This document shows positions 56,367 to 64,000 of a stretch of 64,000 bases of DNA, in pieces. Positions within the stretch are counted from its first letter, which is position 1, and each line of letters begins with the position of its first letter. The notes under the pieces were generated by a model. The model saw only the letters and a list, made by a program, of their open reading frames with translations. It was not told the DNA's origin and did no database searches. Made by a program: the position numbers and the translations under genes. Source of the stretch: Neobacillus niacini NBRC 15566. Lineage in GTDB: Bacteria; Bacillota; Bacilli; Bacillales; Cytobacillaceae. The stretch spans positions 124,001 through 188,000 of the forward strand of contig NZ_BCVA01000005.1 in the NCBI RefSeq assembly GCF_001591505.1, in the 5' to 3' direction.

Positions 56367-58082
56367 TTGACAGTTGCCGCAAAAACAAAACGAAATATAT
56401 TTCTAGTATGGCTCTTGCTCGTTCCAGCAGGATTGTGGTTTACCTATCAAACTTATCCTCCTCACATTTCAGGTAAATGGTTAGATATTGCAGCATTTTT
56501 GATTTTAACATCGGTTGTTGCCTTTATGCCGATGGTCATAAATAATACGCCTATTTTCTTAATTCAATGGGTATCACTCGCTACATTCTTAAGTTTCGGA
56601 ATATTTGTTGAAATGATTTTTGCGCAGGCTGCAGTCATTGTGTTATTACTCAGGCTGCGTCTACAAAAGGAGCAACTTTTCCGTTTACCGCTAAACTTGA
56701 TCATGTTTTTTCTAGTTTCTTTAGTCAGTGGTGTCGTTTACTATGCACTTGGTGGACAAACAGGTCCTACCATTATAAATAATCTGCATTCTCTTGCACT
56801 TGCAGCAGTTTATGCTGTAGTGAATTACTTCCTAAATCAGGTCATTATTTCATTTTATTTATATTTTATCTATAAAAGTAAGGAATCCTACTTTGGCAAA
56901 GATTTCATTGTGGAGACAGTTACCACATTTATGACTTTGCCGCTTGGCTTTGTACTCTATATGTTTTATAACTTTCAAGGACTATTAGCGCTATTTATTG
57001 TAGCTGTTCCATTTGCAAGTTTATCAATCATATTCAAGCTTTATTATTCAAGTCAAAAAATCAACGAATATTTACAGAAGGCTGCTGAAATTGGTCACCA
57101 AATGGCTGAACGCCTTGAGGTGGATGGAGTTATTGACCTTTTTATGCAGAAACTAAGTGAAATGCTTCCCGTTGACTATGCCTACATTTTTGATGTCATC
57201 AGTGATGACGAGCTTCAATTAGTCCGCCGCATTCAGTGTGGGACTGGAATTACTACGGAGAATGCTAAAATCAAAAAAAATCAGGGCATAAGCGGTTTTG
57301 TATGGGAGAAGAAAAAAGGTTACTTATATCATTCAAAAAAAGATTGGAAGCCGTTTACGAAGGGATATCTTCCTAGTGACGCAGAAAGTGTATTAGCGGT
57401 TCCGATTGTCAGAAATAAAAAAGTCATTGGGGTCTTATTACTTGCTTCAAAGCAAAAAAGAGCTTATGAGAGATCACAGTTGATGATCGTTGATATCCTA
57501 TGTTCGTATTTTGCAGTTGCCATCGATAATGCAAAGCATTACGAAATTACAAAAACGCAGAGTGAACGCTGCGCCTTAACGAAATTATATAATTATCGGT
57601 ACTTCGAAAAATTACTAACGGAGGAATTCGATAAGCTATTCCAATTCGAACGAAAAGTCCTGTCGTTAATCATTCTTGATATCGACCATTTTAAAGAAGT
57701 CAATGACACATATGGGCACCAGAGCGGAAATGAAATCCTTTGTGAGTTGGCAGCTAGGTTAAGTAATCTTGTAGGTTCACGGGGAACAGTCGCCCGATAC
57801 GGCGGTGAGGAATTTGTGGTGTTGCTGCCAGAGGCTGATAAAAAAGAGGCCTATCATCTTGCAGAATTGATAAGACAATCTATCGCCAACTGGCCATTTA
57901 CCTTGCAGCAATCCTTAGAGCTAACACAACAGCAGGTGAAGATTACCGCATCAATTGGAGTGGCGACTGCTCCTGAGGATGCGGAGGATCCACTTGCTTT
58001 GGTGAGGCATGCAGACAGGGCGTTGTATGTGGGGGCGAAGAGGGCTGGAAGGAATCGGGTGGCGGAGTATTCATCATGCTAA
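56367..58082 (+). CDS. Membrane diguanylate cyclase (TM domain, GAF, GGDEF)
   Basis: Predicted to make cyclic di-GMP. TTG at 56367 (RBS TAGGAGGGG) gives 571 aa. About eight membrane helices (10-225), a GAF-like sensor domain (about 245-385, VDGVIDLFMQKLSEM ... VLAVPIVRNKKVIGVLLLASK), then a GGDEF domain (about 405-570) with IILDIDHFKEVNDTYGHQ and the active-site loop RYGGEEF, intact for catalysis. No RxxD inhibitory site is seen just before GGEEF. It lies between folC and a type IV pilus locus, with 54 bp to folC after the stop codon and a strong terminator behind it. Confidence 0.92.
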   Translation: MTVAAKTKRNIFLVWLLLVPAGLWFTYQTYPPHISGKWLDIAAFLILTSVVAFMPMVINNTPIFLIQWVSLATFLSFGIFVEMIFAQAAVIVLLLRLRLQKEQLFRLPLNLIMFFLVSLVSGVVYYALGGQTGPTIINNLHSLALAAVYAVVNYFLNQVIISFYLYFIYKSKESYFGKDFIVETVTTFMTLPLGFVLYMFYNFQGLLALFIVAVPFASLSIIFKLYYSSQKINEYLQKAAEIGHQMAERLEVDGVIDLFMQKLSEMLPVDYAYIFDVISDDELQLVRRIQCGTGITTENAKIKKNQGISGFVWEKKKGYLYHSKKDWKPFTKGYLPSDAESVLAVPIVRNKKVIGVLLLASKQKRAYERSQLMIVDILCSYFAVAIDNAKHYEITKTQSERCALTKLYNYRYFEKLLTEEFDKLFQFERKVLSLIILDIDHFKEVNDTYGHQSGNEILCELAARLSNLVGSRGTVARYGGEEFVVLLPEADKKEAYHLAELIRQSIANWPFTLQQSLELTQQQVKITASIGVATAPEDAEDPLALVRHADRALYVGAKRAGRNRVAEYSSC

Positions 58083-58108
58083 AATCATAAAAATTGCTTA
58101 TTAATTAT

Positions 58109-58161
58109 AAAGAACAAGACCCTGGACTGACGGTGCAAGAAAGGGTCTTGTTCTTTTTTAC
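58109..58161. terminator. Strong bidirectional terminator between the cyclase and pilin operons
   Basis: AAAGAACAAGACCCT (58110-58124) pairs perfectly with AGGGTCTTGTTCTTT (58142-58156), with A and T tracts on the two sides, between convergent genes. Confidence 0.9.
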
Positions 58162-58177
58162 TTTTTTTCAGATAACT

Positions 58178-59458
58178 TTAATTGTAAACAACATCGTCAA
58201 CCAAAGCATCGATATTGTCGCCCCATTGAAGCGTTTTAGTATCACTATCAAATGTTGTACCACAATTCTTTTGTATATCTTGACGTTTTGCATCAGTAAG
58301 ATTTTCGTCAACATATACGATATTGTTTGAATCTGTTGTATTGAAATTTTGATTCGCTTTGTAAATATATAATTTCCCTCTAATAATAGCATTACCAGCT
58401 GTTAATTTCCCTTTTACACACATTGTATTTTTTGCCCCAATAAGGATATCATGATTTAGTTTAGCGGTCACGGTGCCTCTAATGAGAGAAAAATACGTTT
58501 TATCCGTATTATCATTAAACTCAAGTCTACCCTCAGCTATGAGATTTCCTCCAACTAAGAGATTCGTTTTCCCTGCAGCTACGAAGTGGCTACCAAAAGT
58601 AACATTCCCCTTCGCTTCGATATTTACCTCAGTAACATTGATTAAGTTCTTACTTAATACTAGGTTATCACTATAGACTTTTAACTTTGATTTATTACCT
58701 ACACCATCCATTGTAAGTGTCCCAGTAGCACTTTCCGAGACATAAATGGTTCCAGGATAGCTTTGAAAGTTGGTAGTAAAAGTCATATTGGGGCTTGTAA
58801 TGATAATGCCATTTGGGCAATCACCTTGTAAGAAATAAACAGTATTTTGTGGATCAATACATTTTGTATCTATATTAGGATCTAACGTAGGTTTATCAAC
58901 TTTCGGTATATCGGATATTACTGGAGCTATATCCGCAACAATAGTTATAGCACTAAGATCGATACTCATATCTGTACTTAGCTTAGAAGTATCGGTACCA
59001 TTAGTTCCTGTTACGGTGAAATTAACCACTATTTTTTTATTAGCACTGTCATATTCAGCAAATAGATTATCTGCTTTTCCAGAAATCTTTTTTTCATTTA
59101 CTATATAGTATGTGTCACTTCCAGCAACTGTAGTTTTTGTTAATCCCTTTCTTATCTCATTATTTATTGTATCTTTAATATCCGTTGCAATCTTTTCCAC
59201 TGTAATAGTTGGGTCAGTAAGGTACTTGTTTTTATATTCCTGCTGTTTTGTTTTATATACGTTTTTAACTGCTACATGGTAATAGGATATTCCCATTTCT
59301 GCAATTGCAACCGATTGTGAAGAGGATTCAACCACTTTATTTTGTTTGACACTACTAAAAGATTGGCCCATAAATGCTAGAATAAGAGTCATAAAGACAG
59401 TAATAATCATTAACACAGTAACGAGAGAATATCCGTGTTCATTTTTTAAAATCTTCAT
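58178..59458 (-). CDS. Large minor pilin / PilX-like protein with beta-helical C-terminus
   Basis: 426 aa. The N-terminus MKILKNEHGYSLVTVLMIIT is a class III (prepilin) signal with Gly9 before the hydrophobic helix, but position +5 is Thr, not the usual Glu. After the helix (about 10-32) comes a region with NKVVESSSQSVAIAEMGISYYHVAV like PilX/DUF4900-type pilins. From about 215 the protein becomes repetitive (GTLTMDGVG, GNVTFGSHFVAAG, GGNLIAEGRLEF, GKLTAGNAIIRGKLY), the pattern of bactofilin-like beta-helices. Last gene of a three-gene minus-strand operon; its start overlaps the preceding stop. Confidence 0.8.
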   Translation of the reverse strand: MKILKNEHGYSLVTVLMIITVFMTLILAFMGQSFSSVKQNKVVESSSQSVAIAEMGISYYHVAVKNVYKTKQQEYKNKYLTDPTITVEKIATDIKDTINNEIRKGLTKTTVAGSDTYYIVNEKKISGKADNLFAEYDSANKKIVVNFTVTGTNGTDTSKLSTDMSIDLSAITIVADIAPVISDIPKVDKPTLDPNIDTKCIDPQNTVYFLQGDCPNGIIITSPNMTFTTNFQSYPGTIYVSESATGTLTMDGVGNKSKLKVYSDNLVLSKNLINVTEVNIEAKGNVTFGSHFVAAGKTNLLVGGNLIAEGRLEFNDNTDKTYFSLIRGTVTAKLNHDILIGAKNTMCVKGKLTAGNAIIRGKLYIYKANQNFNTTDSNNIVYVDENLTDAKRQDIQKNCGTTFDSDTKTLQWGDNIDALVDDVVYN

Positions 59459-59937
59459 TAATAATCAGCTCCTTTCAACCTATACAATTGTGCTTCAATA
59501 GAAACTTTATTTGCTGGGTCAACCTTGTCAGAAGCAATAATTGTTAATGTGGTATCACCGCTTGCCTGGCTTGGAATAATATTCGATTTGCTCTTTATTA
59601 CACTGCCATCAGCCTGTTTAATTTCTAAATTAATACATATTTTAGGATGACTGTATTCTACTGTTTCATAGACGGTAGGATCAGCAGTTAATCTGCTCTT
59701 AATAACGATTTTACAACTTGGGTTTTCAATGTCGTAGGACTTTACTGTTTGATGATTTTTAATTAAATTTGTTAGAATGATGTTGGTTTCCTGAATCATG
59801 AAATTTTTAGAAAAGGATTTCTGAGAATATTGAATCCCTTGAAAAAATACACCCCATATCACTACTCCAATAATAGAAATAATGGAAACAACGGCGAGCA
59901 ATTCAATAAGTGTAACACCACGTTCATTTTCATTCAA
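59458..59937 (-). CDS. Prepilin-type minor pilin (PilW/GspJ-like)
   Basis: 159 aa with a textbook prepilin leader: short basic/acidic leader NENERG, cleavage after Gly7, then VTLIELLAVVSIISIIGVVIWGVFF with Glu at +5. The globular part is small and beta-rich (QETNIILTNLIKNHQTV, then KIVIKSRLTADPTVYETVEY), resembling PilW/GspJ-type minor pilins. Exact class cannot be fixed from sequence alone. Middle gene of the operon, 12 bp after the PilV-like gene. Confidence 0.85.
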   Translation of the reverse strand: MNENERGVTLIELLAVVSIISIIGVVIWGVFFQGIQYSQKSFSKNFMIQETNIILTNLIKNHQTVKSYDIENPSCKIVIKSRLTADPTVYETVEYSHPKICINLEIKQADGSVIKSKSNIIPSQASGDTTLTIIASDKVDPANKVSIEAQLYRLKGADY

Positions 59938-59949
59938 TTTACTCAGCTC

Positions 59950-60441
59950 CTATCTAACAATAAACCCATATGTTTCGCTTATTTGATTTTTCTTATCATT
60001 TTGAACCATTACGTGAATGTAGTGTAATTTATAAGGGCTAGTCGAATAGTAAGGACTGCTAGGATCATTTGGAATTTCGGGAGTTTTCTTTACTTTAATA
60101 GAAAGTTTACGACTACTATTAGTACTTTCAAATTTAAAGAAAGTAGAATCCTCCGAAAAGTTATATTTTACACTATTAATTTCTACTTCTGGTGAAAGGA
60201 CAGAACTAGGATTTGAATTTGCTAGTTTATTTTTTAATGTAGAAGAATCCTTCCATTCTAATAATACTTGTTTAGCTGTATTGATGGCTTGAGACTTATC
60301 TCCGTTATTCTTATTCATCATCCCCATTTGGGTGAAGAAACCCATTAAAGATATTAGAATAATGGATAAAATAGTCACAGAAGCAAGAACCTCAACCAAG
60401 GTTATACCTTTTTCACAATTCAATTTCTTCAATTTACTCAT
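59950..60441 (-). CDS. Prepilin-type minor pilin (PilV/GspI-like)
   Basis: 163 aa. Leader MSKLKKLNCEKG, cleavage after Gly12, then ITLVEVLASVTILSIILISLMGFF with Glu at +5. The segment AINTAKQVLLEWKDSS after the helix is typical of PilV/GspI-like pilins. First gene of the minus-strand operon; RBS AGAAGGGA; a candidate promoter lies at 60526-60554. Confidence 0.85.
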   Translation of the reverse strand: MSKLKKLNCEKGITLVEVLASVTILSIILISLMGFFTQMGMMNKNNGDKSQAINTAKQVLLEWKDSSTLKNKLANSNPSSVLSPEVEINSVKYNFSEDSTFFKFESTNSSRKLSIKVKKTPEIPNDPSSPYYSTSPYKLHYIHVMVQNDKKNQISETYGFIVR

Positions 60442-60525
60442 TCCCTTCTGGGAGCAAAATATAGGTTAATGGATATATCTGAACAAAATATTTAGACAAA
60501 AAATAACAATTTTCAGTAGATAATG

Positions 60526-60554
60526 CCTATAAAATGTTTTACAGCTTCTTTCAA
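60526..60554 (-). promoter_or_regulatory. Candidate promoter of the minor pilin operon
   Basis: On the minus strand TTGAAA (60554-60549), 17-bp spacer, TATAGG (60531-60526). The -35 is good and the -10 moderate; it lies about 85 bp upstream of the first pilin gene. Confidence 0.5.
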
Positions 60555-60581
60555 ACTATCCAAAAGTATTATACAATATCT

Positions 60582-60602
60582 AATAGACGTTTTTTGTCTA
60601 TT
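60582..60602. promoter_or_regulatory. Palindrome in the divergent pilus promoter region
   Basis: AATAGAC (60582-60588), GTTTTTT, GTCTATT (60596-60602). A related TTTAGACAAAAAATA occurs at 60491-60505, so TAGACAAAAAA is present twice in opposite orientations between the two pilus operons. This is consistent with an operator or a small terminator; no known box matches. Confidence 0.4.
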
Positions 60603-60687
60603 TTTAGTATTTGCTGAAAAAAATATAAGCTTTTGGAAGAAATTGTTGTTTAATAGAACATAGAACGGGTAAAAGGGATGTGAATGA

Positions 60688-61446
60688 ATGCTAACAGTTA
60701 TTTGGGTATTAGGTACTATGCTTTTAATGTTATTGATTCATTTTTTAATACCACTTGGATACACGACAAAAGGAAAGTTTTTTCTTGTTGTGTTAAGTGG
60801 CCTGTTAGCATCGGGAGGACTTGCAGCAACGATAGCCATTCCTGTGTGGCAAGCAATGGTAATGCTACTAGTTCTTTCTTTTTTTGCAGCCTATTTAATG
60901 GATAGCCGAATGGCAAAAAGCTTGTATTTGACAAAAGAGCATTTAGTAGAAGAAATTGATTTTGAGGAGAGTCACTCTTCATTTAACGTAACAAAACAAA
61001 CAGATAAAACACTAGATATAGATTTAATGGATTCTGAATTGGAAATTTCCTCTTCATCTTCCATAAAAAATACAGAAGTAGACATCATTCCTATTGATTC
61101 TCTAGTCGAAGATATTTCTTTCTTACAGGACAGGGAGCTTGGAAGTAATAATGAGGAATTAATAGAAGCTAACGAACCCGAGGTTGGTTATTTATCAGAT
61201 ATTGAAAACTTACTAGATGAAAGTTTTACAGAATCTCACACTGATAAGGTAGATTCCATTGATGAAGAGAGCTGGCTAGATGAGCTTGCGGAATTAACTA
61301 TTTTGAAGGACGAAGATAAGGAAACTGTAGATGAATCTCAAGTGGATGAACTTGTGTTAGAAGAATTATTTGCTGAAAAAGAGGTTGCGGCAGCAACAGA
61401 TAATGGAGAAATCAAACCCAAGAAAGTACTAGAATTACAAAAGTAA
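60688..61446 (+). CDS. Membrane protein with acidic cytoplasmic tail (unknown, pilus operon)
   Basis: 252 aa. Three hydrophobic helices in the first 70 residues (about 2-25, 31-48 and 52-70), then a long, very acidic, probably disordered tail rich in D, E and S (about 82-245) ending KPKKVLELQK. No family recognised. RBS AAAAGGG 10 nt before the ATG at 60688. First gene of the plus-strand pilus operon, 24 bp before the VanW-like gene. An assembly scaffold or accessory role is only a guess from position. Confidence 0.7.
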   Translation: MLTVIWVLGTMLLMLLIHFLIPLGYTTKGKFFLVVLSGLLASGGLAATIAIPVWQAMVMLLVLSFFAAYLMDSRMAKSLYLTKEHLVEEIDFEESHSSFNVTKQTDKTLDIDLMDSELEISSSSSIKNTEVDIIPIDSLVEDISFLQDRELGSNNEELIEANEPEVGYLSDIENLLDESFTESHTDKVDSIDEESWLDELAELTILKDEDKETVDESQVDELVLEELFAEKEVAAATDNGEIKPKKVLELQK

Positions 61447-61470
61447 TATTTAGGAAGGGAGGCATAAAGT

Positions 61471-62760
61471 TTGAGTAAGCATCAATCATTCATTAAATTA
61501 TTTGTTGTCCTTTTTTTAAGCACAGCAGTTATTTTTAGTTCGTCCCACTTTGGTGTTAAAGCATTTGAAGGTTTCGCCCATTCTTCTAATGGAAAATACT
61601 CAGAAGGTACTTCAATTGGTTCGATTGATGTTTCTGGAAAGACTGATAGTGAAGTAATTTCTTTGTTAGATGAAAAGTATGTGGAATGGGTAAAAAATAC
61701 AAAGTTTGAACTGCAATATAGTGAGAAAATTGTACCATTCGATGTAAACCTAATTACTTTTGATTCTACACAATCGGTTTACTCAATCAAGGACGGTCAA
61801 AGTAATACAGTATCAATGAACATAAATATTTTGCCTGTTCAAGATCAAATTCAACTTCAGTTTCCACAAGTGGACAGCAATCAACTGGAACTTACAAAAC
61901 TAAAAGCAGACATAGTAAATACGGCTGCAAAGTTTGAACAAGGTTCTTATTTATTCAATTTGAATAAGGATTACTTAATTACTGACGCTAGTAATAATGC
62001 CAATGTCATCAGTAAAGCAATTATAAAGTTGACAGATATCCCTAATGATATAGGTGCAATAATCTCTGCAAACCCAGAAATCCAGATTGCTGAAGGTACA
62101 ACTTTTTCCATGGTCGACTTCGCAAAACAACAGAAGATTGAAAGTTCAACCGCTCTAAGCATGATTGCGACGGGAATATATCAATCCATCTTGCCAACAA
62201 ATTTTAAGATAACGGAAAGAAATATCAGCAGTGCACTTCCAAATTATACAGGCATAGGATTTGAAGCGAAGGTTAATGTTTCCAACGGTACAGATCTAAT
62301 TATTTTTAATCCTAATACCACTTCATATAAGTTACACTTGCAACTGGTGGATAAAGAGTTAATCGTCACTTTAAAGGGCGAAAAGCTCCTTTACAATTAT
62401 ATCATTAGCAAAAAAGAGGAACAGTTATTGAAACCAAGAACAATTGTTCAATTTAGCCCTTTACTTCTGCCTGGGCAGATTAAGGTGCAAACGAACGGTA
62501 TTGATGGACAAATCGTTAAGATTCTTCGTGAAACCTATCAAGGTGAACAAATGATTACGAGTGAGATAGTATCAGAAGATTATTACCCACCTGTATATCG
62601 TGTGGAAGTGCACGGTTTGACGGGGACACAACAATCATCTTCTACAACAACTAGCACAGAACCATCTAATCCTTCTGGAAATCCAACAACATCTACGGAG
62701 ATAAACGAAAAAGATTCGGATGATGACCTTTGGGGGAAACCAAATGAACAACCAAAATAA
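61471..62760 (+). CDS. Secreted VanW-like protein (weak assignment)
   Basis: 429 aa. A signal peptide or N-terminal anchor (about 8-30) precedes a domain starting YSEGTSIGSIDVSGKTDSEVISLLDEK. The centre has ISSALPNYTGIGFEAKVNVSNGTDLIIFNPNTTSYKLHLQL, resembling the core of VanW/YoaR proteins. A G5-like stretch follows (PGQIKVQTNGIDGQIVKILRETYQGEQMITSEIVSEDYYPPVYRVEV), then a Ser/Thr/Pro-rich tail. TTG start after AAGGGAGG. It probably works outside the membrane, possibly on cell wall near the pilus; there is no direct evidence. Confidence 0.65.
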   Translation: MSKHQSFIKLFVVLFLSTAVIFSSSHFGVKAFEGFAHSSNGKYSEGTSIGSIDVSGKTDSEVISLLDEKYVEWVKNTKFELQYSEKIVPFDVNLITFDSTQSVYSIKDGQSNTVSMNINILPVQDQIQLQFPQVDSNQLELTKLKADIVNTAAKFEQGSYLFNLNKDYLITDASNNANVISKAIIKLTDIPNDIGAIISANPEIQIAEGTTFSMVDFAKQQKIESSTALSMIATGIYQSILPTNFKITERNISSALPNYTGIGFEAKVNVSNGTDLIIFNPNTTSYKLHLQLVDKELIVTLKGEKLLYNYIISKKEEQLLKPRTIVQFSPLLLPGQIKVQTNGIDGQIVKILRETYQGEQMITSEIVSEDYYPPVYRVEVHGLTGTQQSSSTTTSTEPSNPSGNPTTSTEINEKDSDDDLWGKPNEQPK

Positions 62761-62778
62761 TGTTAGTAGTGATTATAA

Positions 62779-64000
62779 ATGAAACAAACACGGAGACGAC
62801 TAGGAGATTTGTTAATTGAAGAAGGGTTAATTACCCCTGAACAACTCCAATTAACATTGGATGAAAAAGCACCAAATCAGAAAATAGGTGATGCCCTGCT
62901 GCAAAGAGGCTTAATAACGGATCAGCAGTTGGCGGAAGTATTAGAGTATCAATTAGGAATTCCACATATTAACCTGATGCATTATCCTTTTGATACCAAC
63001 CTTTTTTCACTAATATCAAAAGAAACTGCTAGCCGTAACTTAATTGTTCCTCTTAAAAAAGAAGGTAATAAACTATACGTAGCAATGGTCGATCCGATGG
63101 ATTTCATCGTAATAGATGACCTTCGTCTATCGACTGGCTTTCAAATCGAAACGGCAATAGCAACAAAAGAGGCAATCGTTAGGGCAATTAATAAATATTA
63201 CAATGTTGACGAAGGCCTAGAGGAGCTATTTGATGAACTTTCTTCAAGTGACCGGGGAAGAGACGATGATATTAACGACCTTGATTCTCCAATTGTGAGA
63301 TTAGTAAACCAAATCCTCACAAATGCCGTTATCCAAAAGGCGAGTGATATTCATATCGACCCTCAGGAAACAAAAGTAGTTGTTCGTTATCGTATAGATG
63401 GGGTACTTCGTGTTGAACGTGTATTGCCGCGACATATGCGCAGTGTATTAACCGCTAGAGTAAAAATTATGTCCAATCTTGATATTACCGAACATCGTAT
63501 TCCTCAAGATGGAAGGATTAAAATGAATCTTGATTTCCATCCCATCGATCTTCGTGTGTCTACATTACCGACCGTGTACGGCGAGAAAATTGTTATGCGG
63601 ATATTAGATATGGGTGCTGCGCTAAATGATTTAAACAAAATCGGCTTTAATGCCCTTAACCTAAAGCGCTTCTCTGAAATGATAGAGCAGCCTACAGGGA
63701 TTGTATTAATAACAGGGCCAACAGGTTCAGGTAAGTCTTCAACTCTTTACGCCGCTCTAAATCGATTAAACAGTGAACAAGTAAACATTATTACGATTGA
63801 GGACCCAGTTGAATATCAGCTTGAAGGTATTAATCAAATTCAGGTAAATACCAATGTGGGCATGACCTTTGCGGCAGGATTGCGTTCGATACTTCGACAA
63901 GATCCTAATATTATCATGGTCGGAGAAATTCGTGATAAAGAGACTGCAGAGATTGCTGTACGTGCTTCGTTAACGGGGCACTTAGTGCTAAGTACGCTGC
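62779..64000 (+). CDS. pilB: Type IV pilus assembly ATPase PilB (truncated by window end)
   Basis: Hexameric ATPase driving pilus extension. The reading frame from the ATG at 62779 is open to the window end (407 codons). N-terminal MshEN (T2SSE_N) domain: two tandem motifs RLGDLLIEEGLITPEQLQ (from residue 7) and KIGDALLQRGLITDQQLAEV, the c-di-GMP-binding pattern of MshE-type ATPases. Catalytic part: DIHIDPQ, RYRIDG, Walker A GPTGSGKS at 313-320, Asp box EDPVEYQL, Walker B IIMVGEIRD and His box TGHLVLSTL. The RBS is poor, so translation may couple to the gene 18 bp upstream. Confidence 0.95.
   Translation, partial: MKQTRRRLGDLLIEEGLITPEQLQLTLDEKAPNQKIGDALLQRGLITDQQLAEVLEYQLGIPHINLMHYPFDTNLFSLISKETASRNLIVPLKKEGNKLYVAMVDPMDFIVIDDLRLSTGFQIETAIATKEAIVRAINKYYNVDEGLEELFDELSSSDRGRDDDINDLDSPIVRLVNQILTNAVIQKASDIHIDPQETKVVVRYRIDGVLRVERVLPRHMRSVLTARVKIMSNLDITEHRIPQDGRIKMNLDFHPIDLRVSTLPTVYGEKIVMRILDMGAALNDLNKIGFNALNLKRFSEMIEQPTGIVLITGPTGSGKSSTLYAALNRLNSEQVNIITIEDPVEYQLEGINQIQVNTNVGMTFAAGLRSILRQDPNIIMVGEIRDKETAEIAVRASLTGHLVLSTL

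Noticed and set aside
56349-64000. Calling this the competence (comG) locus
   Set aside because: comGA-like proteins are shorter and lack the MshEN domain; separate PilV/PilW/PilX-like minor pilins and a GGDEF neighbour fit a true type IV pilus better.

Overview
The window looks like chromosomal DNA from a spore-forming member of the Bacillaceae. I infer this from the presence of gerE, gerM, spoVID, a sigma-F-type lonB, rnhC, racE and the haem operon, and from gene order: apart from a few insertions, the backbone follows the Bacillus subtilis pheST to valS-folC region (pheST, rnhC, zapA, cvpA-like, polX, mutS2, lcfA, fadR, fadB, etfBA, trxA, uvrC, lysC, yslB, sdhCAB, gerE, ysmB, racE, gerM, rph, rdgB, ysnB, ysoA, tig, clpX, lonB, lonA, engB, hemAXCDBL, spoVID, ysxE, valS, folC). 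A large-celled environmental Bacillus relative such as Neobacillus is plausible, but that is a guess.

Layout. 1-3.8 kb: 3' part of a T-box leader and pheST. 4-11 kb: rnhC on the minus strand, then zapA, cvpA-like, polX, mutS2 and a DUF350 membrane protein with a tiny 25-residue membrane peptide behind it. 11-16.4 kb: fatty-acid degradation (lcfA, then fadR-fadB-etfB-etfA behind a promoter with an excellent FadR operator). 16.5-25 kb: trxA, uvrC, a lysine riboswitch with lysC, yslB and the succinate dehydrogenase operon. 24.7-30.6 kb: a class D sortase, gerE, a MarR regulator, racE, gerM, rph, rdgB, ysnB. 30.6-40.3 kb: tRNA-Arg(TCT), ysoA, tig, clpX, lonB, lonA, engB. 41-47.4 kb: six-gene haem operon. 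47.9-56.3 kb: spoVID, ysxE, an O-antigen-ligase-like gene, T-box plus valS, folC. 56.3-64 kb: a membrane diguanylate cyclase followed by a type IV pilus locus (three minor pilins on the minus strand; a membrane protein, a VanW-like secreted protein and pilB on the plus strand, pilB running off the end).

The most interesting parts are not the conserved genes. (1) The pilus locus sits beside a diguanylate cyclase, and its PilB N-terminus carries two tandem MshEN-type motifs, which in other bacteria bind cyclic di-GMP, suggesting a local c-di-GMP to pilus circuit. (2) Three intergenic arrays of 50-53-bp units (3.8, 30.8 and 47.5 kb) look unrelated at first but share one architecture: a linker of about 20 nt, then TTnCGGTnA, then a hairpin whose stem is kept by compensating or wobble changes. 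(3) Several dispersed structured intergenic elements are present, including a 193-bp element with perfect 14-bp inverted ends inside the fadR leader and an inverted pair of about 100-bp repeats 14 kb apart. Many apparent open frames inside the arrays are artefacts of a 51-nt (17-codon) period.

Family assignments rest on motif recognition and remembered homologues; nothing was searched or aligned computationally.
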